Shown: piece by piece, positions 53,040 through 60,881 of the stretch | How the letters are laid out: each line of letters starts with the position of its first letter | Position numbering within the stretch: position 1 is the stretch's first letter | Translations under genes and position numbers: made by a program | Notes under the pieces: model-generated | Database searches by the model: none | The model's input: the letters and a program-made list of their open reading frames with translations, nothing else | What the model was told of the DNA's origin: nothing | From: Conchiformibius sp. | Lineage (GTDB): Bacteria > Pseudomonadota > Gammaproteobacteria > Burkholderiales > Neisseriaceae | Length of the DNA stretch: 64,000 nt | Direction: 5' to 3' | NCBI GenBank assembly: GCA_029984035.1 | Contig: JASBYJ010000004.1 | Span: 62,001-126,000, forward strand

Positions 53040-53141
53040 ATGTTACAAATTGAAATCGACGGTAAACAGATTGCAGTCAAGCAGGGCGTAACGGTAATGG
53101 AAGCCGCGCACCAGCTCGGCACCTATATCCCGAGAACATAA
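53040..53141 (+). pseudogene. Duplicate of the nuoG 5' end (nuoG')
   Basis: From about 53012 to 53132 the sequence repeats the leader and first 31 codons of nuoG (53805 onward), including the AACTAGGAAC ribosome region. The few differences inside the coding part are at third positions (for example GGT/GGC, CAG/CAA, GCA/GCG, GTA/GTG), so it looks like a copy from a related strain or species rather than a fresh duplication. The frame then runs into foreign sequence and stops at TAA 53139-53141. Confidence 0.85.
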
Positions 53142-53151
53142 ATGGTGCTGA
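53134..53151 (+). pseudogene. Duplicate of the nuoF 3' end (nuoF')
   Basis: GAACATAAATGGTGCTGA encodes E-H-K-W-C-stop, the exact end of NuoF with synonymous changes, and is followed by a DUS as after the real nuoF. It is joined directly to nuoG'. Confidence 0.75.
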
Positions 53152-53202
53152 GTCAGGCAGCCTGAAAACCAAAGTAGATTGTAAGAAGGATTGTAAGAGG
53201 AT

Positions 53203-53733
53203 ATGAAAAAGATTAATTTTTTATTTAAAAAAACAGTATGGGTTTTAATGGTATTGGCAGTAGTTGCTGCGGCTGTGGTGTCGGGCATATTGTCGCCGCA
53301 AACAGAGGTCAGACACGGTGTGTCGGCTGATAAATATACGGACGCACATCAAAATACTGGGCATATTGAGGTATGGAAAGATCCGAATTGCGGTTGTTGC
53401 ACTGAATGGATAAATCACATGGAGAAAAATGGCTTCCGAGTAACGGTACACAATACCGGCAACAGCGAAATCCGCAAATCTTTCGGTATGCCGCAAAATT
53501 ATGCTTCCTGCCATACGGCCAAAATAGACGGTTATATTATTGAGGGACATACTCCGGCAGCCGATGTGCGCCGTTTGTTGAAAGAAAAACCCGATGCTTT
53601 AGGCTTGGCAACGCCGGGAATGCCTTTGGGTTCGCCGGGTATGGACGGTGAAATGTACCAAGACAGAACGCAGCCTTATGATGTTTTGCTGGTTGACAAA
53701 GACGGCAGCAGCCAAGTTTATCAATCTTATTGA
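53203..53733 (+). CDS. DUF411 metal-binding periplasmic protein
   Basis: A 176-residue protein with an N-terminal signal or membrane anchor (about residues 11-30) and the DUF411 core: IEVWKDPNCGCCTEWINHMEKNGF, SCHTAKIDGYIIEGHTPAADVRRLL and GLATPGMPLGSPGMDG. The CGCC and SCH residues suggest metal binding; homologues are often linked with copper resistance. No other copper gene is near. It sits between the nuoG'/nuoF' scar and the intact nuoG. Confidence 0.85.
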   Translation: MKKINFLFKKTVWVLMVLAVVAAAVVSGILSPQTEVRHGVSADKYTDAHQNTGHIEVWKDPNCGCCTEWINHMEKNGFRVTVHNTGNSEIRKSFGMPQNYASCHTAKIDGYIIEGHTPAADVRRLLKEKPDALGLATPGMPLGSPGMDGEMYQDRTQPYDVLLVDKDGSSQVYQSY

Positions 53734-53804
53734 ATAGGGCAGGCGGCATTGCAGGCAGCCTGAAAACAAAATTTTTAAATTAAATATCGTAACTAGGAAC
53801 AACC

Positions 53805-56057
53805 ATGTTACAAATTGAAATCGACGGCAAACAAATTGCGGTCAAGCAGGGCGTAACGGTGATGGAAGCCGCGCACCAGCTCGGCACCTATATCCCGCAT
53901 TTTTGCTACCACAAAAAATTGTCCATCGCCGCCAACTGCCGCATGTGCTTGGTGGAAGTGGAAAAAGCTCCCAAACCCCTGCCTGCCTGCGCCACGCCGG
54001 TAACGGACGGCATGGTGGTGCATACCCATTCGCCCAAAGCCAAACAAGCGCAACAGGGCGTGATGGAATTTCTGCTCATCAACCACCCGCTCGACTGCCC
54101 CATTTGCGACCAAGGCGGCGAATGCCAGCTTCAGGATTTGGCGGTGGGCTACGGCAAATCGTCCAGCCGCTATCAGGAAGCCAAACGCAGTGTGGTCGGC
54201 AAAGACATGGGTCCTTTGGTGTCCGCCGCCGAAATGAGCCGTTGCATACACTGCACCCGTTGCGTGCGCTTCACCGAAGAAGTGGCGGGCGTGCAGGAAA
54301 TCGGTATGGCGAACCGTGGCGAGTTTTCCGAAATCATGCCCTTTATCGGCAAGGCGGTGGAAACCGAATTGTCGGGCAATGTGATTGATTTGTGTCCCGT
54401 GGGCGCATTGACCAGCAAACCGTTCCGTTACGATGCACGTTCTTGGGAAATGTCGCGCCGCAAAACCGTGTCGGCGCACGATGCTTTGGGCAGCAATCTG
54501 ATTGTCCAAACCAAAGACCACACCGTGCGCCGCGTGTTGCCGCTTGAAAACGAAGCGATTAACGAATGCTGGATTAGCGACCGCGACCGTTTCGCTTATG
54601 AAGGTTTGTATCACGAAAGCCGTTTGAAAACGCCGAAAATCAAACACGGCGGCGAATGGCACGAAGTGGATTGGCAAACGGCTTTGGAATACGTCCGCAA
54701 AACGCTGGACTGCATCGCCCGCGAAGACGGCAAAGATGCCATCGGCATTTGGGCGAACCCGATGAATACGGTGGAAGAGCTGTATTTGGCGAAAAAACTG
54801 GCAGCAGGTTTGGGCATCAACAGCTTGGACAGCCGTTTGCGCCAGCAGGACAACCGTCTTGCAGGCAGCCTGAAAGGGGCGCAGTGGCTCGGACAAAGCA
54901 TCGAGCAGCTTGCCGCTTGCGATGCGGTGCTGGTGGTGGGTGCGAATTTGCGTAAGGAACAGCCCCTGCTTACCGCCCGTTTGCGCCGTTCCGCCAAAAA
55001 CGGCATGGCATTGAGCGTGGTGGCTTCCAATTATGAAAAACTGCATATGCCTTTGTTTGTCCATGATATTGTCCACCCGAACAAATGGGCGGGCTGTCTG
55101 GAGGAAATGGCGAAAGATTTGAACGGTGCGGTCAGCAGCAATCTTTCCGGCGCGGAAAAATCCGCCGTGCTGCTGGGCGCGGAAGTGCAAAACCATCCCG
55201 ATTTTGCCGCCATTTACGCGGCGGCGCAGGCTTTGGCCGATGCCACCGGCTCGCTGCTGGGCGTGTTGCCGCAAGCGGCCAACAGCGTGGGCGCGGACGT
55301 ACTCGGCTTCAATCAGGGCGACACGCTGTCCGAAATGATTGCCAAACCGAAAAAAGCCGTGCTGCTGTTCAACGTCGAACCCGAATGCGACACCGCAGGC
55401 GGCGCGGCGGCGGTGGCGGCTTTGCGCGAGGCGAACAGCGTGATGGCGTTTGCCGCTTACGAAAGCGAAACTTTGCGCGATGTGTGCGACATTATGTTGC
55501 CGGTGGCGCCGTTTACCGAAACTTCAGGCAGCCTCGTCAATATGGAAGGGCGTGTGCAGTCGTTTCACGGCGTGGTGCGCGGCTACGGCGATTCGCGCCC
55601 CTTGTGGAAAGTGTTGCGCGTATTGGGAAATGTATTTGAATTGAAAGGATTTGATTTTGACAGCAGCGAACAGGTGCTGGCCGAAGCGCTGCCCGAAGGC
55701 TGGCAAAGCCGTTTGGACAACCGCAGCGAATGGCAGGGCTTTTCCAAATGGGCGGGCGGGCTGATGCGCACCGGCGGCGTGGCGATTTACCACAGCGACC
55801 CGATTGTGCGCCGTGCCGCATCTTTGCAGCAAACCGTCCATGCCGCCGTGCCGGAAGCGCGGGTTCACCCCGACACGCTGCTGCTGTTGGGTTTGAAAGA
55901 CGGCGCGTCCGCCACCGCCAAGCAAAACGGCAGCCAAGTGGCGGTCAGTGTCCGCGCCGATGCCGCGCTGCCTGAAAACACGGTGTATCTGCCCGCACAC
56001 GCCGCCAATGCGGCTTTGGGCGGCCTGATGAACAGCATTGAACTTGTGGGGTCTTAA
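53805..56057 (+). CDS. nuoG: NADH-quinone oxidoreductase subunit G
   Basis: The 750-residue iron-sulfur subunit. The N-terminal ferredoxin-like domain has the Cys ligands in HFCYHKKLSIAANCRMCLVEVEKAPKPLPAC, then the H-C-C-C set in DCPICDQGGECQLQDLAVGYG and the CIHCTRCVRFTEEVAG region, followed by a molybdopterin-oxidoreductase-like domain without evident cofactor role. AACTAGGAAC precedes the ATG. A partial copy of its beginning lies at 53040. nuoH follows after 2 bases. Confidence 0.96.
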   Translation: MLQIEIDGKQIAVKQGVTVMEAAHQLGTYIPHFCYHKKLSIAANCRMCLVEVEKAPKPLPACATPVTDGMVVHTHSPKAKQAQQGVMEFLLINHPLDCPICDQGGECQLQDLAVGYGKSSSRYQEAKRSVVGKDMGPLVSAAEMSRCIHCTRCVRFTEEVAGVQEIGMANRGEFSEIMPFIGKAVETELSGNVIDLCPVGALTSKPFRYDARSWEMSRRKTVSAHDALGSNLIVQTKDHTVRRVLPLENEAINECWISDRDRFAYEGLYHESRLKTPKIKHGGEWHEVDWQTALEYVRKTLDCIAREDGKDAIGIWANPMNTVEELYLAKKLAAGLGINSLDSRLRQQDNRLAGSLKGAQWLGQSIEQLAACDAVLVVGANLRKEQPLLTARLRRSAKNGMALSVVASNYEKLHMPLFVHDIVHPNKWAGCLEEMAKDLNGAVSSNLSGAEKSAVLLGAEVQNHPDFAAIYAAAQALADATGSLLGVLPQAANSVGADVLGFNQGDTLSEMIAKPKKAVLLFNVEPECDTAGGAAAVAALREANSVMAFAAYESETLRDVCDIMLPVAPFTETSGSLVNMEGRVQSFHGVVRGYGDSRPLWKVLRVLGNVFELKGFDFDSSEQVLAEALPEGWQSRLDNRSEWQGFSKWAGGLMRTGGVAIYHSDPIVRRAASLQQTVHAAVPEARVHPDTLLLLGLKDGASATAKQNGSQVAVSVRADAALPENTVYLPAHAANAALGGLMNSIELVGS

Positions 56058-56059
56058 TC

Positions 56060-57109
56060 ATGCAAGAATGGTTCCAAGCCCTGTTGGGCAACGAAATCGG
56101 CTTAATCGTTTCCATTTTGTTGAAAATCGTGATGATTTTGCTGCCCCTGATTCTCACGGTGGCGTATCTGACCTATTTTGAACGCAAAGTCATCGGCTAT
56201 ATGCAGTTGCGCGTGGGTCCCAACGTAACCGGCCCCTACGGACTGATTCAGCCCTTTGCGGACGTGTTGAAACTGCTGTTTAAGGAAGTAACGCGCCCGT
56301 CCGTATCCAACAAAGCTCTGTTTTACATCGGCCCGATGATGTCGCTGATGCCCGCGTTTGCGGCGTGGGCGGTGATTCCGTTTTCCGATGAATGGCTGCT
56401 CACCAACGTGGACGCGGGATTGCTGTATATTCTGATGATTACCTCCCTTTCCGTGTACGGTGTGATTATCGCGGGCTGGGCGTCCAACTCCAAATATTCC
56501 TTTTTGGGCGCGATGCGTTCTTCCGCGCAAACCATTTCCTACGAAATCGCGATGGGCGCGGCATTGGTGTGTGTGGTGATGGTTTCAGGCAGCATGAATT
56601 TTAACGACATTGTCGCGGCGCAAGCCAAAGGCATTGCCGGCGGTTCCATCTTTTCTTGGAACTGGTTTGCGCTGTTCCCCGTGTTTTTGGTGTACCTGAT
56701 TTCCGCCGTTGCCGAAACCAACCGCGCCCCGTTTGACGTGGCGGAGGGCGAATCGGAAATCGTGGCGGGCTTCCATGTGGAATATTCGGGCTTTGCCTTT
56801 GCGCTGTTTTTCCTTGCCGAATACATCTTTATGATTTTAATCGGCGCACTCACCGCAATTATGTTTTTGGGCGGCTGGCTGTCGCCGTTTCCGCAAAGCT
56901 GGGGCATCATCGGCGCACCGAGCGCGTTTTGGATGTTCCTGAAAATGGCCTTGATTTTGTACGGCTATTTGTGGATTCGTGCCACTTTCCCGCGCTACCG
57001 TTACGACCAAATCATGCGTTTGGGCTGGAAAGTGCTGATTCCGGTGGGTTTTATCGGGATTGCCGTGTTGGCGGCTTGGATGGCTTCGCCGTTGAATTTG
57101 TGGAAGTAA
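56060..57109 (+). CDS. nuoH: NADH-quinone oxidoreductase subunit H
   Basis: The 349-residue membrane subunit at the joint of the two arms of complex I, with eight or so spans. Signatures: ERKVIGYMQLRVGPNVTGPYGLIQPFADVLKLLFKE and AETNRAPFDVAEGESEIVAGFHVEYSG. Start ATG two bases after the nuoG stop. Confidence 0.97.
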   Translation: MQEWFQALLGNEIGLIVSILLKIVMILLPLILTVAYLTYFERKVIGYMQLRVGPNVTGPYGLIQPFADVLKLLFKEVTRPSVSNKALFYIGPMMSLMPAFAAWAVIPFSDEWLLTNVDAGLLYILMITSLSVYGVIIAGWASNSKYSFLGAMRSSAQTISYEIAMGAALVCVVMVSGSMNFNDIVAAQAKGIAGGSIFSWNWFALFPVFLVYLISAVAETNRAPFDVAEGESEIVAGFHVEYSGFAFALFFLAEYIFMILIGALTAIMFLGGWLSPFPQSWGIIGAPSAFWMFLKMALILYGYLWIRATFPRYRYDQIMRLGWKVLIPVGFIGIAVLAAWMASPLNLWK

Positions 57110-57135
57110 ATTCAATTTTTCAGGCTGCCTGAAAC

Positions 57136-57351
57136 ATGGATTTAGGGCAATGGATTGAATTTTTCTGTGTCGTTTTATATGGCACATGGATTGCAGGCAC
57201 GCTTTGTTATTTGCCCGAAGGTATATTGGATATTTTCTGTGTATTCTCAAAATGGCAACCGGAGCGGCAAAATGCGTTACGCCGTCTTAAGCTTTTGGTT
57301 TTGAATATATTGGGAATTGCCGTTGTATTTTATCTTCGGGCTGTGTTGTGA
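57136..57351 (+). CDS. Small two-span membrane protein in the nuoH-nuoI gap
   Basis: A 71-residue protein with hydrophobic segments at about residues 7-28 and 50-68 separated by a basic stretch (KWQPERQNALRRLK). It starts right after a DUS, the ATG lacking a strong ribosome site. No family recognised. Confidence 0.45.
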   Translation: MDLGQWIEFFCVVLYGTWIAGTLCYLPEGILDIFCVFSKWQPERQNALRRLKLLVLNILGIAVVFYLRAVL

Positions 57352-57441
57352 CAATGAGCAATATTTGACGGTTTAAGTTGTGTTTGGCATTAAGCTGTTT
57401 CAGGCTGCCTGAAAGAACGATTTCATAACCGGATTGAATCG

Positions 57442-58350
57442 ATGGAACATCAACACGGTAGTTTTCATGCCGATGCGGGCAATGTGCGGGTTTTGAGAAC
57501 GGCATTATTGATTACGGCTGCTTTTATGTTGATAGAGGCGGCGGTGGGAGTAGTGTCCGGAAGTTTGGCGTTGCTTTCCGATGCGGGGCATATGCTTTCC
57601 GATGCGGCCGCTTTGGGCTTGGCACTTTTGGCATTTAAGCTTGGAGAGCGTCCGGCGGATACGGCGCGCAGCTATGGTTACCAAAGGGTTGAAATCCTGG
57701 CCGCCGCATTAAACGGTTTGACTTTGGTTGCAATAGCGGTTTGGATTGTGGTGGAAGCCGTGCAACGGCTGTTGGCTCCGCCCCGCGTTGTCGGATGGCT
57801 GATGTTGTGTACCGCGTTGCTCGGTTTGCTGGTTAACCTGCTTGTGATGGCCTTAATGAAGCGGGAAGCCGACACCGAAGGCAATATCAATATGCGCGGT
57901 GCTTATCTGCATGTATTGGGCGATTTGCTGGGTTCTGCCGGAGCGATTATTGCGGGTATCGTGATGCTGGTGTTCGGTTGGTATTGGGCGGACCCTTTAA
58001 TCAGCTTGCTGATTGCGGCATTGATTGCCAAAAGCGGTTGGCAGGTTTTGCGCGACAGCGTTCATGTTTTGATGGAAGGCACGCCGCCGCAGGTTGATTT
58101 GGCAACGATTGTGTCCGACATCCGCCAAATAGACGGGGTATTGGACGTGCACGATTTGCACGCATGGACGATTACCAGCCGCAGCCATGCTTTATCGTGT
58201 CATATTGCGGTATCGGGCGGATTAACGGTGGAACAGGCGGCAAAAATTAATGCGTTGGTTCAGGCGGCGGTGCAAAAGCACGGTATCGGACACGTTACCA
58301 TACAAACCGAGCCGCTTTCAGGCTGCCTGAAAACAGATTGTTTAACTTAA
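57442..58350 (+). CDS. Cation diffusion facilitator (CDF) metal exporter
   Basis: A 302-residue inner-membrane protein with six spans. The metal site is visible as SDAGHMLSDAAALGLALLA in span 2 and HVLGDLLGSAGAI in span 5 (HxxxD pairs), and the cytoplasmic C-terminal domain reads IRQIDGVLDVHDLHAWTITSRSHALSCHIAV. These are marks of zinc-type CDF proteins (ZitB, CzcD). The His-rich N-terminus (MEHQHGSFHAD) fits. The C-terminal tail LSGCLKTD is encoded by an uptake sequence. It is inserted between nuoH and nuoI. Confidence 0.88.
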   Translation: MEHQHGSFHADAGNVRVLRTALLITAAFMLIEAAVGVVSGSLALLSDAGHMLSDAAALGLALLAFKLGERPADTARSYGYQRVEILAAALNGLTLVAIAVWIVVEAVQRLLAPPRVVGWLMLCTALLGLLVNLLVMALMKREADTEGNINMRGAYLHVLGDLLGSAGAIIAGIVMLVFGWYWADPLISLLIAALIAKSGWQVLRDSVHVLMEGTPPQVDLATIVSDIRQIDGVLDVHDLHAWTITSRSHALSCHIAVSGGLTVEQAAKINALVQAAVQKHGIGHVTIQTEPLSGCLKTDCLT

Positions 58351-58388
58351 AAGGCTATCCGTAATCATTAAAGGGATAGGATGTCAAA

Positions 58389-58868
58389 ATGGCTAATTTT
58401 TTTAAAACCTTTTTACTTGGCGAACTTGTCAAAGGCATGGGCGTAACGCTCAAGAATTTCTTTGTGCGCAAAGATACCATTATGTTTCCCGAAGAAAAAA
58501 CGCCGCAATCGGTGCGTTTTCGCGGTTTGCACGCGCAACGTCGTTACCCCAACGGCGAAGAGCGGTGTATCGCCTGCAAATTGTGCGAAGCAGTGTGTCC
58601 TGCGATGGCGATTAACATCGAAAGCGAGCAAAGGGAAGACGGCAGCCGCCGTACCACGCGTTACGACATCGACTTGACCAAGTGCATTTTCTGCGGTTTT
58701 TGCGAAGAAGCCTGTCCTGTCGATGCCATTGTGGAAACGCATATTTTGGAATATCACGGTGAAAAACGCGGTGATTTGCATATGACCAAATCGATTTTGT
58801 TGGCGATTGGAGATCAATATGAGGAAGAAATTGCCAAACGCAAAGCCGCTGATGCGCCTTACCGTTGA
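58389..58868 (+). CDS. nuoI: NADH-quinone oxidoreductase subunit I
   Basis: The 159-residue ferredoxin-like subunit with two 4Fe-4S clusters (N6a, N6b): CIACKLCEAVCP and CIFCGFCEEACPVDAI. An AGGGATAGGA-type ribosome site precedes the ATG. A gap of 123 bases with a DUS separates it from nuoJ. Confidence 0.97.
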   Translation: MANFFKTFLLGELVKGMGVTLKNFFVRKDTIMFPEEKTPQSVRFRGLHAQRRYPNGEERCIACKLCEAVCPAMAINIESEQREDGSRRTTRYDIDLTKCIFCGFCEEACPVDAIVETHILEYHGEKRGDLHMTKSILLAIGDQYEEEIAKRKAADAPYR

Positions 58869-58991
58869 TATGTAAACAAAGCGTACGGGTGATGTAAGCG
58901 GTATTTTGCCCCGAGTGCTTTCATTTTCTGAAAAATAGGCTGTTCAGGCAGCCTGAAAGAATGTGTAGATTGTAATCAAGAGAGTAATCCC

Positions 58992-59636
58992 ATGACTTTT
59001 TCATTGGTATTGTTTTATCTGTTGGCGGCAGTGATTGTGTTCGGTGCCGTACGCACGGTTACCGCTAAAAATCCGGTTCATGCCGCGCTGCATTTGGTTT
59101 TGACCTTCTGCGTATCGGCGGTGATGTGGATGTTGATGCAGGCCGAGTTTCTCGGTTTGACTCTGGTGGTGGTGTATGTCGGCGCCGTGATGGTGCTGTT
59201 CCTGTTTGTCGTGATGATGCTGAATATTGATGTGGAAGAAATGCGCAAGGGTTTTTGGCGCAATGCGCCGGTTGCCTTCACGGTCGGCATTTTGATGGCG
59301 GCGGTATTGATTGCAGTGTTGCTTGCTCCTGCCACCGCTCTGAACGAATTCGGTTTGATGCGGGATGTGCCTGCCGAATACAGCAATGTGCGCGATTTGG
59401 GTATGCAGCTCTATACCGCTTACGTATGGCAGTTTGAACTTGCTGCGGTATTGCTGGCATTGGGTATGGTTGCGGCGATTGCTTTGGCACACAGGCCTTC
59501 GACCAATCCCAAACGGATTGACCCTGCCGAACAAGTAAAAGTTACCGCCGACAGCAGCCGTGTGCGTTTGGTTCAGATGGCTGCGGAGATACAGGCACCG
59601 ACAGAACAACCGGAACAAAAGGAAAATGCGGCATGA
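58992..59636 (+). CDS. nuoJ: NADH-quinone oxidoreductase subunit J
   Basis: The 214-residue membrane subunit with five hydrophobic segments and the core RTVTAKNPVHAALHLVLTFC...EFLGLTLVVVYVGAVMVLFLFVVMMLNID. The C-terminal tail after the last span is soluble. It overlaps nuoK by 4 bases (ATGA). Confidence 0.96.
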   Translation: MTFSLVLFYLLAAVIVFGAVRTVTAKNPVHAALHLVLTFCVSAVMWMLMQAEFLGLTLVVVYVGAVMVLFLFVVMMLNIDVEEMRKGFWRNAPVAFTVGILMAAVLIAVLLAPATALNEFGLMRDVPAEYSNVRDLGMQLYTAYVWQFELAAVLLALGMVAAIALAHRPSTNPKRIDPAEQVKVTADSSRVRLVQMAAEIQAPTEQPEQKENAA

Positions 59637-59938
59637 TTACGATTACACATTATTTGGTGTTGGCGGCTCTGCTGTTCGGCATCAGCGCGATGGGAATTTT
59701 TATGAACCGCAAAAATGTGCTGGTGCTGCTGATGTCCATCGAGCTGATGCTGCTGGCGGTGAATTTCAACTTTATCGCGTTTTCGCAGTATTTGGGCGAT
59801 ACGGCGGGGCAGGTGTTCGTATTTTTCGTGCTGACGGTGGCGGCGGCGGAAAGTGCCATCGGTCTGGCGATTATGGTGTTGGTGTTCCGCAACCGTAAAA
59901 CGATTAATGTAAGCGAATTGAACAGCTTGAAAGGTTAG
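59633..59938 (+). CDS. nuoK: NADH-quinone oxidoreductase subunit K
   Basis: The 101-residue three-span membrane subunit; conserved Glu residues lie in VLLMSIELMLLAVNFNF and VLTVAAAESAIGLAIMVLVFRN, part of the proton path. Overlaps nuoJ. Confidence 0.97.
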   Translation: MITITHYLVLAALLFGISAMGIFMNRKNVLVLLMSIELMLLAVNFNFIAFSQYLGDTAGQVFVFFVLTVAAAESAIGLAIMVLVFRNRKTINVSELNSLKG

Positions 59939-60058
59939 GATTTCAGGCAGCCTGAAAACTGCCGCAGGCTTTTGTTTTAATGATAATGCCTGATGAAATG
60001 AGCAGGTATCGAAATGACTATCTCAGGCAGCCTGAACGTTTATTTGGGGAGAAAGTAT

Positions 60059-60520
60059 ATGTTTTTTCAGAAAAAGCTGGCATGGATGTTGGTGTTTTGC
60101 GTGTCGGTTGCCTGTGTGAAACCTTCTAACACTCAAATTACCCCTGATTTTATCGAGCGCACGCAAGACAAAACGCCCCAACAATTGGCCGCCATGCTTT
60201 ATCGCCAGACTCATGCCAAATATCACAACCGCATGATAGACCGTTGCACTCAAATGCAGGTGAAACAAGAACAAAGCAAAGTGATTTTCGAACATTTGTT
60301 GCTGGAAAAGAAATGCAACAATGCCGTGCGCAAGATGAATGCGGCGCAAGTGAAACAGTATCTGCACAAAGCCAAACAATTTCGTGTGAACCAAATTCAA
60401 AAAGTGCCGACGGCCAAAATGATTTTGAATGGCGGCGTGGTTCAGGTATACCGCTATTACCTGATGCCCGGGCGCAAACCGGTCGGCGAATTTCAAATTG
60501 ATAAAAACGACATCCGCTGA
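60059..60520 (+). CDS. Probable small lipoprotein or exported protein in the nuoK-nuoL gap
   Basis: A 153-residue protein with an N-terminal signal sequence (MFFQKKLAWMLVFCVSVACVKPSN). The Cys after SVA could be lipidated, although -3 is Ser rather than the usual Leu, so the lipobox is imperfect. The mature part is basic, mostly helical and has no recognised domain. GGGGAGAAAG precedes ATG 60059; the earlier ATG at 60014 lies before a DUS and is unlikely. Accessory gene of unknown role. Confidence 0.55.
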   Translation: MFFQKKLAWMLVFCVSVACVKPSNTQITPDFIERTQDKTPQQLAAMLYRQTHAKYHNRMIDRCTQMQVKQEQSKVIFEHLLLEKKCNNAVRKMNAAQVKQYLHKAKQFRVNQIQKVPTAKMILNGGVVQVYRYYLMPGRKPVGEFQIDKNDIR

Positions 60521-60546
60521 TTTTCAGGCAGCCTGAAAAAGGGGAA

Positions 60547-60831
60547 ATGATTGTTCTGATTGCCGGTATGTTTGTTTTTCTGCCGGTTGCCAAGTTGCAG
60601 GATATTGTTGCTGACCGCGCCGCATGGCAATGGCTTTGCGTTGTACTGCAGTATCGGGCTTGTGATTGGCGCGGTGCGATGCCGTTTGTGGTGGAGGCGA
60701 CGATAGTCGGGTTGTATGAGTGGGTATTTGCCGTGCTGCACCCTTATGCCGATTATTTGCTGCTGCGGATTGTGATTTACTTTGGCGGAGCGGTTTTGCC
60801 TTTCGTTCTGCCGCTGATGCTGCCGAAATGA
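60547..60831 (+). CDS. Small three-span membrane protein in the nuoK-nuoL gap
   Basis: A 94-residue hydrophobic protein (MIVLIAGMFVFLPVAKLQ...LLLRIVIYFGGAVLPFVLPLMLPK) with a GGGG ribosome site directly after a DUS. Function unknown. Confidence 0.5.
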   Translation: MIVLIAGMFVFLPVAKLQDIVADRAAWQWLCVVLQYRACDWRGAMPFVVEATIVGLYEWVFAVLHPYADYLLLRIVIYFGGAVLPFVLPLMLPK

Positions 60832-60881
60832 TTTTCAGGCAGCCTGAAACCAAAAAAGTTTTAAATTAAAGGGTTCATAAA

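Noticed and set aside
53808..55274. 488-codon minus-strand open frame
   Set aside because: It is antisense to nuoG; the composition (His, Gln, Phe, Arg-rich) is that of a shadow of a GC-rich gene.
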